Origin: Bombyx mori
Taxonomy: Eukaryota > Arthropoda > Insecta > Lepidoptera > Bombycidae
DNA: 64,000 nucleotides
Assembly (NCBI RefSeq): GCF_030269925.1
Contig: NC_085119.1
Location: forward strand, 10,515,001 to 10,579,000
Direction: 5' to 3'
Both the position numbers and the translations under genes were made by a program. Under the pieces are notes generated by a model. It was not told the origin of the DNA. It saw only the letters and a list, made by a program, of their open reading frames with translations, and did not search any database. This document shows positions 1 through 10,790 of the stretch, piece after piece (position 1 is the stretch's first letter; each line of letters begins with the position of its first letter).

Positions 1-45
1 CTGAAATAGCCTCTCAAGGCTCTCAGCTTAGGTATGAAAAAAAAT
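1..45 (+). repeat. 3' end of a non-LTR retrotransposon, cut by the window edge
   Basis: The first bases match the last ~45 bp of better preserved copies ending near 8985 and 14312: a short self-complementary stretch (gaaatagcctctcaaggct) followed by an A-rich tail. Only the tail is in the window, and its body would lie to the left. Confidence 0.6.
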
Positions 46-260
46 CGAACGACGGTATAATCGCATAGCTATGAGCATACCGGACTTCTTAACTACGCCA
101 CGGACACTTCTTTTTTTGTATATTTTAATGGAATCTCAGCTCCATCATAATAATCAAACCGTCATATTAATCAAAACTTTTGTTCAGTACATTCTTAGAG
201 AAAACCGCCCCAGCCGTTAAGCGTAATAAGAAATATGTCTAATATGAGAGATTTTTTTAG

Positions 261-438
261 ATGATATGGACAACTTAGTACTGAATCAAGACAAACGAAA
301 CGGAAGGATTTCGAAACTGAGCCTAGGAAATAAAATCACAAATATCAGTCCCAGTTCTATACGTCCATTATCAATAACTTGGTTTCCTGATCAACTTTAT
401 TTTGCTATTAACAAAAAGAAACTCACTAAGAAGTTAAG
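261..438 (+). CDS. Penultimate exon of a gene with a C-terminal MSP/ASH-like domain
   Basis: An internal exon lies between an acceptor (atttttttag, ends 260) and a donor (AG|GTTAGT, 439). It begins with two bases of a split codon and ends with two, so the frame runs unbroken into 1619-1922. The encoded segment ends with PLSITWFPDQLYFAI followed by a basic stretch and LRVLN across the splice. That is the usual opening of an ASH/MSP (hydin, Spd-2/Cep192, major sperm protein) beta-sandwich: proline, a hydrophobic pair, then a 'VxN' strand. The exon call rests on splice sites and phase match, the domain call on pattern memory only. Upstream exons must lie left of the window. Confidence 0.5.
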
Positions 439-1618
439 GTTAGTGGTTTACCTTTGTCATATCCTTTAGATATGCCATTACTCGATAACCTTTATTCTGT
501 TTTTATTGACTTTAAATAGATGCTGTTGTTAATAAACTTTCAGTATTATATTGTGCAAATAAAATAAATGTTATTAAAGCTAATTTTATAATTTTGCTTC
601 GCGTTTATTATTTTACGATTGAAGGTTCGAATGCTTTACAGTTTTAGTTTTTGTGGCCACGGACTTTTACGCTTCAATAAACGAGTAAAAGTTATTACGT
701 TCTATGTTATATTTTAATAATTATTTATTCGACTTGCAAAAAGGCACAAATATATAAACGTGCTTCTTAATAATACAAAAAAAATGACATCGCTTTTATT
801 AATATCGTATACTTTTCTGCCCGTTGTTGTCCATAGTATTTAAAATTAATAAAATCAACAAATAAGTTCTGAAGTTTTGATCAAACATTAAACAGTATTT
901 CTGGTACATGGCGAGACGTGTTTCAATTCGTACAGGCTGATTTCAAAGTCGCATTCTTCCTATTTCTATCGTAATCCAGTCATGCGTTCTTGTTTGTTTT
1001 AGCCGTTATTCTAATATCACTGTGATTATGATCTTATATATCAAAAAGGGTCCCATTAATGACGCCTAGTCTATTTATTACCTTGAGTAACAACTAGGCT
1101 GATCGTGAGCTTATCTATCCGAGTGAGCACACAGACAGACCGCCTCGTTGGTCGAGTGGTTAGTTATCCTAGTATACGGGCTCCAGATTTGGTCGTTGAA
1201 TGTGGAGCATTAACCTTTTTCTTGCCCTTATTCCACATTATCTTGAGTCGGTGCACCATATCCTCTAATCACGCTACATAGGAATTTGGCATGAGTTTTA
1301 CAACGGGCTCATGCTGCATAGGAATTTCGACCGGCATTCGCCTGTCTGTCGTCAACCCTCTTTGGGTTATAGCTCAAGTATCCATCCAGTATGGATTATA
1401 TCCATTACAATCTGCCATAGGGAGAAACTTTTCGGTTTCTCCGTTTAATGTTTGTTTAGTTCATCCTTTTTTGGTTCTATGATTTTCATTTTAATATTAT
1501 GAACATTTGAGGTAAAGTCAGATAAAAATATCACATTTTATTAGTTTTTCTATATTTTCAAATAATGTCGAAATGTGGAATAACAAAAACTTTATAAGTT
1601 CCTCTTTGTATGACCCAG
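439..1618 (+). other. Intron of the left-edge gene
   Basis: This gene-free stretch joins the two left-edge exons. It is AT-rich. The only structure seen is a tRNA-like head at 1138-1215 and a weak open frame around 1291-1482 that resembles no protein I know. Confidence 0.45.
1138..1215 (+). repeat. tRNA-like sequence (SINE head or tRNA pseudogene)
   Basis: The stretch gcctcgttggtcgagtggtt resembles a pol III box A (TRGYNNANNGG) and gtcgttgaatg resembles a damaged box B about 35 bp later. No clean cloverleaf can be drawn, so it is listed as a repeat and not as a tRNA gene. Confidence 0.35.
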
Positions 1619-1922
1619 GGTCTTGAATGCTTGCTCAAATACCGTTTACATACACTGCTGTGGGTTATGGAACGAGAAGGCAAGATTGGGAGCAAGTTGG
1701 AATTGCCATCCCCGTACCAGACTTCGTTTAGCGCCAGGATTAATGGGCGAAATAACAGTCCAAATTAAACCTCGTGAAACAAGTCCCGTTCAACTTACGT
1801 GTGCTGCTCTGCAATTAGCTGCGTCGCGTCTACGGGAAAACGTAACAGGATATTTCGCCGTTCCCATTGAAGTTTCATTCTTGAACAGTGTGATGCCGTC
1901 TTTAACCGGCGAAGAATCATAG
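1619..1922 (+). CDS. Terminal exon, C-terminal MSP/ASH-like Ig domain; possibly Spd-2/Cep192 type
   Basis: After the acceptor tgacccag (ends 1618) the frame is open for 100 codons to a TAG at 1920-1922. The first base completes the AG left by exon 261-438 as an Arg codon. The segment APGLMGEITVQIKPRE has the 'PG...I.V.F.P' strand pattern of ASH/MSP domains, and GYFAVPIEVSFLN looks like the final strand. AATAAA lies at 1929-1934 and again at 2046-2051. Proteins ending in such a domain include the centriole/PCM protein Spd-2/Cep192 and several cilia-associated proteins. I cannot tell which this is. The alternative is a decayed exon, but a stop-free frame with matching splice phase and a poly(A) signal argues for a live gene. 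Confidence 0.55.
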
Positions 1923-1928
1923 CAAAGA

Positions 1929-2051
1929 AATAAACGGAATTCTTGATCACATCACAGAAGACTGAAATTATTTAATATAAAAAAAGTGAAACATTTTTTT
2001 TTTTTGCAAAAACTGAAATTAATTTGTTTGTAAAATATAAAGTAGAATAAA
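1929..2051 (+). terminator. Poly(A) signals of the left-edge gene
   Basis: AATAAA occurs 7 bases after the stop codon (1929-1934) and again at 2046-2051, the latter giving a more normal 3' UTR of about 150 bases. Which one is used cannot be seen from sequence. Confidence 0.45.
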
Positions 2052-2638
2052 ATATACATCTGTGAATCAATTTATCTTCTCGTATAATCGTGTTTTTAAT
2101 TATGTATTTTTGGTAGAAAATAGTTCGGCAGAGAAGCTTTATTTTTATTTTTAGACTATAAAATTAAATATGACATAAAAATACCCGTTATTTCGGATCG
2201 GATCAACACGCAGGTGTCTAACGAAAGTTGTGTATTTAGTTTATAATTTCTAAGGATGTTCATGTTTTGTGTGGTTTTATTTGGATATTAAGCTTCAATC
2301 ACTGTCGACTAATGAATTTAATATTAAAGAGATTAGCGCCTGCAGATTCCCCGTTGTGTACTAAACTTAATATTCTGTGAGCCGACACTCATAAATGAGA
2401 TTAAAAGCAGCCTATTTTTTTTACATCGTTCAAATATATGTATTTCCATACCGAATAGTCAACATTGGGTTGGTGGTTTAAGTGCGAAAATGTATACCGA
2501 GCTATATTTTCTAGTGTAAGTGATATTTAAATGACGATAACTTTTGTTACATTTCTTTTTGCGGCTGCGGTCGGTGCTATTGTAAAAACGAGATGACGGT
2601 ATTATCTCGAACAATTCTTCAGAGCATCATCATCCGAT

Positions 2639-2762
2639 TTCTTTTTTTTTATTGCCTCTGTAGGCCGCCGAGCGTACGGCCCATCTGGTGATGAGTGGTT
2701 ACCGTTGCCCTGGACTTCAGCAATGTCAGTGGCAGAGCCAAACCGCTGCCTACCGGGCAGTC
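2639..2762 (-). repeat. LINE 3'-tail repeat, copy A
   Basis: Poly-T followed by the conserved block ending in gctgcctacc: this is the reverse complement of the 3' UTR and A-tail of a lepidopteran non-LTR element. Five other copies occur at 10075, 21531, 25453, 42458 and 48432, all on the same strand. It is 5'-truncated here, as usual for retrotransposed copies. Confidence 0.75.
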
Positions 2763-2859
2763 TATAGTCTCCAAATTTGTATCTATGTACCTGTGATGTG
2801 AATGATATGAAATTCCGTTTACTACTTCCTGAGATATGCGCCAACAAACAAATAGATTT

Positions 2860-3092
2860 ATTTTTTATTGGCATAATGGGTGAATCAGCTCCCAGACCAC
2901 CTGTTGTCAAGTTATTACCATAGCCCATAGACATCAACAACGTAAATATCGCTACCCACCTTGAGACAGTTCTAAATCACAGTTTTACAGTAGAAATGCT
3001 GTTCCACCCTTCAAACCGAAACACATTACTGCTTGACGGCAGAAATAGGCAGGGCAGTGACCCTTACTTGTGCGGGTTCCTCAGACGCCAAT
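2860..3092 (-). mobile_element. Bm1 SINE, diverged 5'-truncated copy
   Basis: It is read in reverse: an A-tail end, then the block with caccttgaga, then cttcaaaccgaaacacatta, then the ggcagaaataggcagggc block. Numerous mismatches to the other copies suggest an old insertion. Confidence 0.7.
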
Positions 3093-3952
3093 AAAAGATA
3101 GACAGACTGAAAATAATGATAAAGATTCTATGTTTTTCATTATATGTATTCTTTTCTATTTTTATCATGTTTAACCTTCCATTCGTTATGTACATTTTAG
3201 AAGGTTTAACTTATGGAATATACACAAAGGTATCTTAGAGGTTAATTTCATTAAATTATGAAATGAAAAGGCACCAGAAAGAATAAAGAATTTGTTAAAT
3301 AAATGAGTCACTATCCTTGTCTTCAAAACAGTAGACGAGTGAAAACTGCCGTTGCGGGTGACGTCTGAGGAATAGACCGTGAAAAATGCTTCAGGTTATT
3401 TTCTCGGTGATTTCACACTCTCGAACAGACATCTTATTTTTAACTTCTGATTGGAAACGTGGGAGTCGCCTTGATTCTGTCTGTGTTTGAATATCTAAAC
3501 CTAAAATCAAAACAAGTAAGTGTCGCAGTGTTATGTAAGTTCCGCACTCATAGTGAATGTTATATATAATTAATGGTAATTCGGCGTTTGGGCATTCGTA
3601 ATGTTTAAATCGACTTTATGTAACCGTGAATAATCCATAAATCAAAAACTACTCAATGTAACAAACATGCAGTTTCCTTTGAGTTTCAAATTTTAAAACA
3701 GTTTTATTTTGAAAATAACGGAATAAACATATTTTATATATTGAAAATAGGTGAACTTTTCTTTGCAATGCTCCAAAATCAAGAGTACATAATGACTGTA
3801 TAAAAACTTCCCGTGGTTTTCAAATTTGATTAGTACTACCTCCTGTTCCTAATTCCCCTGGCCGAACATTTTCATACTATTACATAATTGTTACAACATT
3901 ATTTCATGTATATCAAAACACAAAGTTCACTACTTTACTTCTAACGCACCTT

Positions 3953-4160
3953 TTTTTTCTACCTATTCTATTAACCTCGAGGGGTTATACTAGATGCGCA
4001 GAACAAATAGAGGAGAGCTCACGGGGCTCTAAGCTGACGAAGCTGCCAACCCTAGCCCTAGCAAAAGCAGTGCTTCGCAGAATCTACCACCGGATTGGAA
4101 AAGCGACCCACTGAGAAGATCCAGCGAGAAACTCAGTGGGCTAGCGTACCTAAGTGAATA
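3953..4160 (-). repeat. Non-LTR retrotransposon 3' fragment (family of 8550-8985)
   Basis: The reverse complement matches the 3' region of the copies at 8550 and 13826: gagctcacggggctc, gcagtgcttcgcagaatcta and actgagaagatcc. It is 5'-truncated and no coding part remains. Confidence 0.65.
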
Positions 4161-5168
4161 ATTACTTAGAAAAATTATGAAAAGGAAACCAGATTGTAAT
4201 TTATATTTTTCATGTTCATGTTTATTACGCTTTTGTTATTTCTGTTGTGTCCTCAATTAATTACGTCTTTCATATAATTAGGTACAAATTTTAATGTTCA
4301 TTATTAACATACAACCTGTAATTACAGTAGTTCATAAAACATTGCTTCCTGTTAGTGTTGATTGTCCTTCTTCTAAATAGTCTGATTGGTGGGTGCGTGC
4401 CGCAAATGCGCAAGAAATAGATTTTACGAGTGCGTGTCGAGCGATATTTACGTGTGTTTACACTTCAGACGATTTTATAGGCGCAACGACACCGTCGCTC
4501 CACTGTATTAACAAATAAGGGCCTCAGGGTTGCTAACGACACAAACTTGAAAATCCTTAATGTGCTTTTGCCTTTTATCAGTATTACTTTCGATATTTTG
4601 TTGTCAATTTAAGCGTAAAATAAAATTTTAGAAGATACTATCTAAATTGAAAGTTAGTAACAAAAGGCTAAATCAAAACAAAATATCTTAAATACTAGAG
4701 GACTACTCCAACGGTGGGTCGTTGACGAAAGTAATCTTGTTTTGTTTCAAAAGAGCTTTCATCGTTGAAGTTGAAAGATTTAAGTCAAATATGTAGGTAC
4801 TCACTATAGAGATAAAAACTCAGATGACATCCCTAAAGATGGGACCACTCTACAATTTCTTCATGTTAACTACAACGGCGAAAGATTTTACGAGTCTGCT
4901 AACTTTATTTTTATGATGACAACATTTCTGTAATGTTTTGGTTTGACAATGTTATGAAGACTTCTACATTATTATATAGTGTTACATCAAAGTGGGTTGA
5001 ATCATTCCTAATATGTTAGATGTTGAATATTAATACAGTAACCAGTATCAGGGGTGTCTTGCATATAATTAAATAAGGTTTTTTTTTTTAATATAGAAGA
5101 AATCGCTTTTACCCTTAAATATTTTTTCGTTTTACTGTCTAAAAACCAATTAAATTTAACCATTTCAG
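4161..5168. other. Intergenic, nothing recognised
   Basis: AT-rich sequence with no convincing exon or repeat match within the window. A somewhat CpG-richer patch around 4385-4510 could be regulatory, but no motif supports this. Confidence 0.4.
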
Positions 5169-5369
5169 AAAGAAGTGCGGAAAGATACTGATAGTGAATC
5201 GGAAGGAGAAAAGCCGGAAAGGCCGGAACGTCGGATGTCCGTTTCGGTATTTCCACCACCCACTACCGTATCCGGGCACAGAACGTCGGTGCTTTTGCAA
5301 CTTTTGACGGCTTTGTGGAGAAGATTAGATAAATACATAAATGAAATTTTATGCTTTGAAAAATACAAG
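5169..5369 (+). CDS. Candidate exon, unknown protein
   Basis: After a good acceptor (aaccatttcag, ends 5168) a frame is open in phase 0 for 67 codons to a possible donor AAG|GTGTAG at 5370; reading through the donor reaches a stop at once. The peptide has a charged, Ser/Glu-rich start (DTDSESEGEKPERPERR), a basic-hydrophobic turn (RRMSVSVFPPP) and a hydrophobic end (SVLLQLLTALWRR). GC content and codon use exceed the surroundings. No ATG precedes it, so it would be internal. I do not recognise the protein. Chance cannot be excluded for a single exon. Confidence 0.35.
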
Positions 5370-5510
5370 GTGTAGGAACATACAAATATTATTTTCAAAT
5401 AGATTGATTAAGCTTAAATGAGCAAACATAAATTAAATATAGCATTTCTCGGTAAGCACTACGCAGAATTCAACGAACAATTATCACTACTTAATCAATG
5501 TAAAAAACTT

Positions 5511-5722
5511 TTTTTTTTTAATATTGCTTGGATGGATGGACGAGTTAAGTGGTTGGTTACTGGAGCCCATGGACATCTCCCACCTTGAGATATAAGTTCT
5601 AAGGTCTCAGTATAGTTACAACGGCTACCCCACCCTTCAAACCGAAACGCATTACGGCTTCACGACAGAAATAGGCGGGGTGGTGATACCTATCCGCGCG
5701 GACTCACAAGAGGTCACTCACA
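5511..5722 (-). mobile_element. Bm1 SINE, 5'-truncated
   Basis: Poly-T then attgcttggatggatggacg and the full set of internal Bm1 blocks up to the caagaggtc block, all in reverse orientation. The tRNA-derived head is missing. The open frames seen here on both strands are products of the repeat. Confidence 0.8.
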
Positions 5723-6589
5723 AATATATAGGACTCACAATAGCAAAGTATAGTCAATATTTTGCAATCCTGGAGTATCTTTACGTTGAAAGTATAAACG
5801 AAAAAACTCTTTATTTCGGTTCGTACTGCCTGCGTTTGTACTGTCGTTTGAAAGCTTGCAATCGTCAAGTGGATATCGCATGTCCGAAAAGTGCACACAC
5901 AAAGAAAGCCAGTGATCGTTTCAATGCAATTATACATCGGAGCCGATGTGAGTTACAGGGCCCACTGTCTCGGATTGATTTAGCGTGAAAATATTCTGAG
6001 CACGGAGATCACCTTACGTTTTTCTTATTAAGGAATCCTTTTATTTATTATCTGTGTGGTATTCGATACTTGATCGGCAGCTGGCGCCAATCGCTTCCGT
6101 ATAGTGGTCGCGGGTTCGGCTGCAGATGCGGAATTCGATATTTTGTTGATGGAAGCGAGATTTCGACTTTTATCTAAAGATCTGCAGTGTCTCGTGCGTG
6201 AAACAAGAGATGGGACATGCAGCTGTAGAAGTCTTATAATATCTGTTTCTGTAACAATGCTGTCACTACAGGAACTTTAGATTTTGATCAAGCCTGTCTT
6301 ATCTATTATGAAAATGGCAGATGACACTGTCAATCGCTATTTGAATGTTGTATAAAAGTACTTAATAAAATTATGTGCATTAATTTAATTCTAGTATTTT
6401 CTGTGTCTATTTTAAATAAATACAGTGTCGACAAATTTATCGACATGTCTTACATGAATAAAAACTAGAAAAATGCTAATAAATTATTCTATATTTCTTG
6501 CACATTATTTCCTTGCATAGGCAAGGAAATAAAAGCAAGGATAGCTTTGCTTTTTGCTATATAAGCTTTCTCTTCAAGGCTTATAGCTA
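5723..6589. other. Intergenic, with a perfect 11-bp hairpin
   Basis: No gene is recognised. Positions 6506-6531 form a perfect stem (tatttccttgc / gcaaggaaata) with a 4-base loop, followed by further self-complementary gctt/aagc stretches to about 6595, just before a Helitron-like fragment. Confidence 0.4.
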
Positions 6590-6702
6590 TAAGCTCAGAG
6601 AAGGTTTAAAAGGTAGATAAATATGAAAATGCTCGCAATTAAATAAAGTTTAGGTCTTTTATTTATCGATTGAGGCACTACGAAGTCTGCCGGGTCAGCT
6701 AG
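6590..6702 (+). mobile_element. Helitron-like element H5, internally deleted 3' part
   Basis: It shares aaaaggtagataaatatgaa, then jumps to the 3' block cgattgaggcactacgaagt and ends in gggtcagCTAGT. Compared with the copies at 7534, 57170 and 63160 the middle (the gtcggacgga block) is deleted. The CTAG end fits Helitron termini; no transposase is encoded. Confidence 0.6.
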
Positions 6703-7533
6703 TCTGTACTAATTATTAGGGATTATTTGAAAATTTAATATGTATACAGTACATTTAATAATGAAAGAGGAAAAGGCTTAGGTATAATAACATTATACGA
6801 AAAGATAAAGAGTCTGATTTAGTTGTCTAGCATTTAGCAGATAATTTTGTTCGAACGATAGATTTCCAAAAGTTTTGAACCATTAAATAGCCCAGTAGTT
6901 CTTCTATTCATTAATCACATCAATACGCAAGCAACCGTTCCTATAAAAAATGAGTCAAGTTTCAACGCTTTTAGAACTGTCAGAACGCAGACGTCAAAAA
7001 AACACAACTTGTACTAAAGACGACGCGTATGTTGAACAAACATGTGCAGTGCAGTTCCTTAAAAAACTTGACGATCCAAAAAAAAACTTACTCCAATACT
7101 AAAGCCTGGTTCGACTGACAGGAAATATGATATTTTATTTTGGGCGTGGGATCAAACCAACTCGATAATTTGTGTCACGAATAAGATCAGAAAGAAATTA
7201 AATTGTTGAATGCCTTTTATGTTATTAGTAAAGGAAAGGAATGATTTACAATAAACAAAAATAGGCATGTCTTTGAAAGCTGCGTCGCGAACAGGTCCCG
7301 CGTGATCTTTCGAAGAGCTATTAATACATTTTTTTGTCACCAGAAACGTTTTATCTCGCGTTTCAAGTTGTAAATTTCATTTGTTTGAAATCAAAAGTTT
7401 TCTTCCATTACAGGAACATAAAAATGTAAGATTAAGATAAACATTAATGGATTTTAAAAGGATCACTTAATCATTTAATTTTAGTTTTTACAACAATCAG
7501 AACGCGTTACATATCATACATAAGCACTCAAAT
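6703..7533. other. Intergenic, nothing recognised
   Basis: AT-rich, with only short frames lacking splice support. No repeat family found elsewhere in the window matches here. Confidence 0.4.
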
Positions 7534-7817
7534 TATATAAAAATGAATTGCTGTTCGTTAGTCTCGCTAAAACCCGAGAACGGCTGGAGTGATTTGGCTA
7601 ATTTTGGTCTTGAATTATTTCTGGAAGTCCAGAGAAGGTTCAAAAGGTAGATAGTAATGTAAATGCTAGGAATTAAATAAAAATAACAATGTTGTTTTTC
7701 CTTTGATGTGTCCCACGTCGGACGGAATCCTCTCGTTTGTTTTATGTTTATTTTATACAAAAGTTTAGGTCTTTTATTTATCGATTGAGGCACTACGAAG
7801 TTTGCCGGGTTAGTTAA
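7534..7817 (+). mobile_element. Helitron-like element H5, near full length
   Basis: It starts at tatataaaaatgaattgctg, contains the gtcggacggaatcc block and ends with gaggcactacgaag. The terminal CTAG is mutated (gttagtt), so this copy is older than those at 57170 and 63160. Confidence 0.65.
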
Positions 7818-8324
7818 TGTAAAATTAAGTTTCATTGCGGGCTTGATGAGTTTAATAGTTATATAAATAATGTAAGCAGCGCGCCTGTTTCAGAAAGGCT
7901 TAGGTAATACTAGGGGAAGGTTTCGCGAGCGCCTTATTGATACACAGATTCATTATGAAAATTAATTTTTTTTTAAATAAAAACCAAATCATTGTATCAT
8001 CAAATACACATAATATGCCTACATATTCAACGATACCGTACAAGTGCGTGTGGACGGCAATGTCCGGCCGGAGGACAATAATAAGAATCAATCAACATCA
8101 ATCAGCACCCGGAAGCCTTGTATCGGACTGATTGTGCCTCAACTACTCTAGTTGATGTCAGAGCTTGTCGCTTTTTGTTATGCTGTGTGTTTTAAAGAAC
8201 ATTTCAGATTGAATAGCGCAGGCATTGATCGTGATTACGTTTACAGCTTACCAAACGAATTACGATGGTTCAAATTTATCATTGCAACACCTACTATCAG
8301 ACTAGAGCTCTTCTATACTACCTA

Positions 8325-8485
8325 GAACCACTGCGTTTAACCACAGCGCGTTTCCAGAAACCTTTTCTGCCACGTAATATCCAGCTTTGAAATGAACTTC
8401 CCTTATCGGTGTTTTTCCTGAGCGCTATGACATGTCTTTCCTCGAACAATTTGCGGAGAGTACTCAGCCTTAGGCGTATTAGTAT
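8325..8485 (+). pseudogene. LINE reverse transcriptase C-terminus, degenerate
   Basis: Frame reading gives FQKPFLPRNIQL, a stop, then NELPLSVF. This is a damaged form of the 'LWNELP..VFP' C-terminal motif common in jockey/CR1-type LINE proteins. The following tgcggagagtactcagcc block is what precedes the 3'-tail repeat family (2639, 10075, 25453 and others). It is therefore probably the C-terminus of that LINE, in the opposite orientation. Confidence 0.5.
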
Positions 8486-8549
8486 AGTAGTAGACTCGTA
8501 TTAGCAGCAGTTTGGACAAAACAATTGTGACTGCCACCGTATACCTGAA

Positions 8550-8985
8550 GGTGGCCATATGAATTTTTCACTTTGAGGCGGCACGACATGAGAGCCCTCT
8601 TGTCGTGGCCGCTGAAAACTACATATCCGATCCTGTAGACCGAATGGTAAACAGTCGACGTCGCCCAAAATACGTCATTATGGATTCTCCCGATCCATTA
8701 ATGGTGCTTTTAGCCACAAGCACCGGTCACCGTCCTCATCGAACCCGTCGCTTGCGACGAAGGGCTCTACGAGCGAATTAACCCATAGACACAGCCCACT
8801 GAGTTTCTCGCCGGATCTTCTCAGTAGGTCGTGTTTCCGATCCGGTGGTAGATTCTGCGAAACACTGCTCTTCCTAGGGTCAGTATTAGCATCACTCCGG
8901 TTTGAGCCCCGTGAGCTCACCAACTAGCTAAGGTTACGCTGAAATAGCCTTTCAAGGCTATCAGCTTAAGTAGGAAAAAAATGAT
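8550..8985 (+). repeat. Non-LTR retrotransposon 3' end, long copy
   Basis: A GC-richer block starts at ctttgaggcggcacgacatg and runs through the remnant of the protein C-terminus and the 3' UTR to ctatcagcttaagtagg plus an A-tail. It is closely related to 13826-14312. The open frame on the opposite strand (8923-8678) is an accident of this GC-rich repeat. Confidence 0.7.
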
Positions 8986-9960
8986 TTTTTCTTTTATCAA
9001 ATGCTACGCGCTTCCTTAACAATTTACCATAATGTGGGCCATAAATTCTGTCTGCCTATTGTAATAAAAATATTAGCAAATATTACTATAAATGGGATTC
9101 CTTCGGGGTCGACGGTTAGTTCATATAAAAACAAAAAGTAATAACAACAAAAACACTTAAATTTAGATGTTGAATCATTAGGTACTCATTTAACAGAAGT
9201 AAACGTTGCTGTTACAGAAATAGTCAAAGAATCACGCAACACCTCATTCTGTAACACGCGTAATATCGTAACTAGTATATTAATATAACACAACACTCTC
9301 CCACTGCGGCGATTTCCTTACAAAACACGTGGTCATGATGCAGCTAAATCGTCGAACTTGGCTTTTACAAAACGCTCTTGTGGTAGTCGTTTTTTGACGA
9401 TATGTTTTGGGTACACTAACTGTGATTAGTATAGATTGCAGAATAACAGTCGTTTAGTAAGTAATTAATGTAATATAACAGATTATATTCTTTCTAGTTA
9501 CATCCTTTAAAGTGCTTAAATTATATTAATCTTGTTATAAAGACGGTAAAATCAGTTATACCAAAGATAATATTGAAAAAAAAGGTGATAAATGTTTAAA
9601 CAAAAATAGTTGATAATTACTTATCTGCCACTTTACAAAATGGCTGATTCAAAAGTAACATAAACAACACATATACATTGTTAAAATGAAACCATTACAT
9701 TTTAATGAGTTTAAAACGGGTAATGGTTTGGGATCTAATAGTTTGGTTTTGAAGTAGTCGTAAAATTAGTTTTATTAGCAAATTGAGGCGGATAATTACG
9801 TTTAAGTACGCTCACTTGTAATTGTGGTATCAAAGCTTTATCTGTTTAATAGCGAATTGCTGAAAGTTGCATTTATGAGAATTAAGAAAATTCACAACTG
9901 TTAACAAAATATATAAGTATAATTATAAGTATAGTTATTATTGTAACGAACCTGTTCATC
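8986..9960. other. Intergenic, nothing recognised
   Basis: AT-rich sequence without exon-like frames or matches to repeat families in the window. Confidence 0.4.
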
Positions 9961-9970
9961 ATAAGAATAT

Positions 9971-10052
9971 GAGTCCGATGTGGGAATCGAAGCCACGACT
10001 CTCGGCCCAGTAGTCAGGGACGCCAACTACCGCACCATCGAATTAGTCGAAT
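9971..10052 (-). repeat. tRNA-like sequence
   Basis: On the minus strand tggtgcggtagttggcg resembles box A and tggcttcgattcccac resembles box B, about 40 bp apart. A related plus-strand copy lies at 21446-21503, so this is a dispersed tRNA-like repeat and not a working tRNA gene. Confidence 0.4.
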
Positions 10053-10074
10053 ATAAGAAAATGAGTAGACGTTA

Positions 10075-10201
10075 CTTTTTTATTTTTTTTTATTGCCATA
10101 ATAGGCAGACGAGCATACGGCCCACCTGATGGTAAGTGGGCACCGTCGCTCATGGACGTCAGCAATGCCAGGGGCAGAGCCAAGCCGCTGCCTTCCGTTA
10201 A
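10075..10201 (-). repeat. LINE 3'-tail repeat, copy B
   Basis: Poly-T, gccataataggcagacgagc and the shared block down to gccgctgcctt. It lies directly next to the tRNA-like sequence, as does the related pair near 21446-21656. Confidence 0.75.
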
Positions 10202-10302
10202 ACATTAGTGCACCTGAGCACCTCTAACGAATGACCGGGAACACATACTTTTTTAATTTACTATTATTTACTTTCCATACCACTTTAGTGGTATTTTACT
10301 GT

Positions 10303-10324
10303 AGTACTACTACTACTACTACTT
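10303..10324 (+). repeat. (ACT)n microsatellite
   Basis: Six uninterrupted ACT units immediately upstream of the full-length Bm1 insertion. Confidence 0.8.
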
Positions 10325-10326
10325 TG

Positions 10327-10790
10327 GAAGTCGTCGTGGCCTAAAGGATAAGACGTCCGATGCATTCGAATCTAGCGATGCACCAGTGTTCGAAACCCAC
10401 AGACGGGTATCAATTTTTCTGATGAAATACGTACTTGATGTATGTTCACGATTGAATTCCACGGTAAAGGAATAACATCGTGTAATAAAAATCAAACCCG
10501 GAAATTTATAATTTTCGTAATTACCTACTGGCGGTAGGACGTCTTGTGAGTCCGCACGGGTAGGTACCAACACCCTGCTTATTTCTGCCGCGAAGCAGTA
10601 ATGCGTTTCGGTTTGAAGGGTGGGGCAGCCGTCGGTACTATACTAATACTATATACTGAGACCTTAGAACTCATTTCTCAAGCTGGGTGGCGGCATTTAC
10701 ATTGTAAATATCTATGGGCTCCGGTAACCACTTAACACCAGAGGGACTGTGAGGCCACCTATCTATGCAATAAAAAATAAATAAATAAAA
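10327..10790 (+). mobile_element. Bm1 SINE, full length
   Basis: The tRNA-derived head begins at tcgtcgtggcctaaaggata with a pol III box A and a box B (gtgttcgaaaccc). The body includes cacggtaaaggaataacatc, then the conserved Bm1 3' half and a (TAAA)-rich tail. A 12-base tandem duplication (actatactaatactatatac region) disrupts the body. Open frames here are artefacts of the SINE. Confidence 0.85.

Noticed and set aside
8678..8923. 81-codon minus-strand frame
   Set aside because: Antisense to a LINE 3' fragment repeated many times in the window.
9971..10052. Possible tRNA gene
   Set aside because: Box A and B resemble pol III signals but arms do not pair well, and a diverged copy at 21446 shows it is a dispersed repeat.
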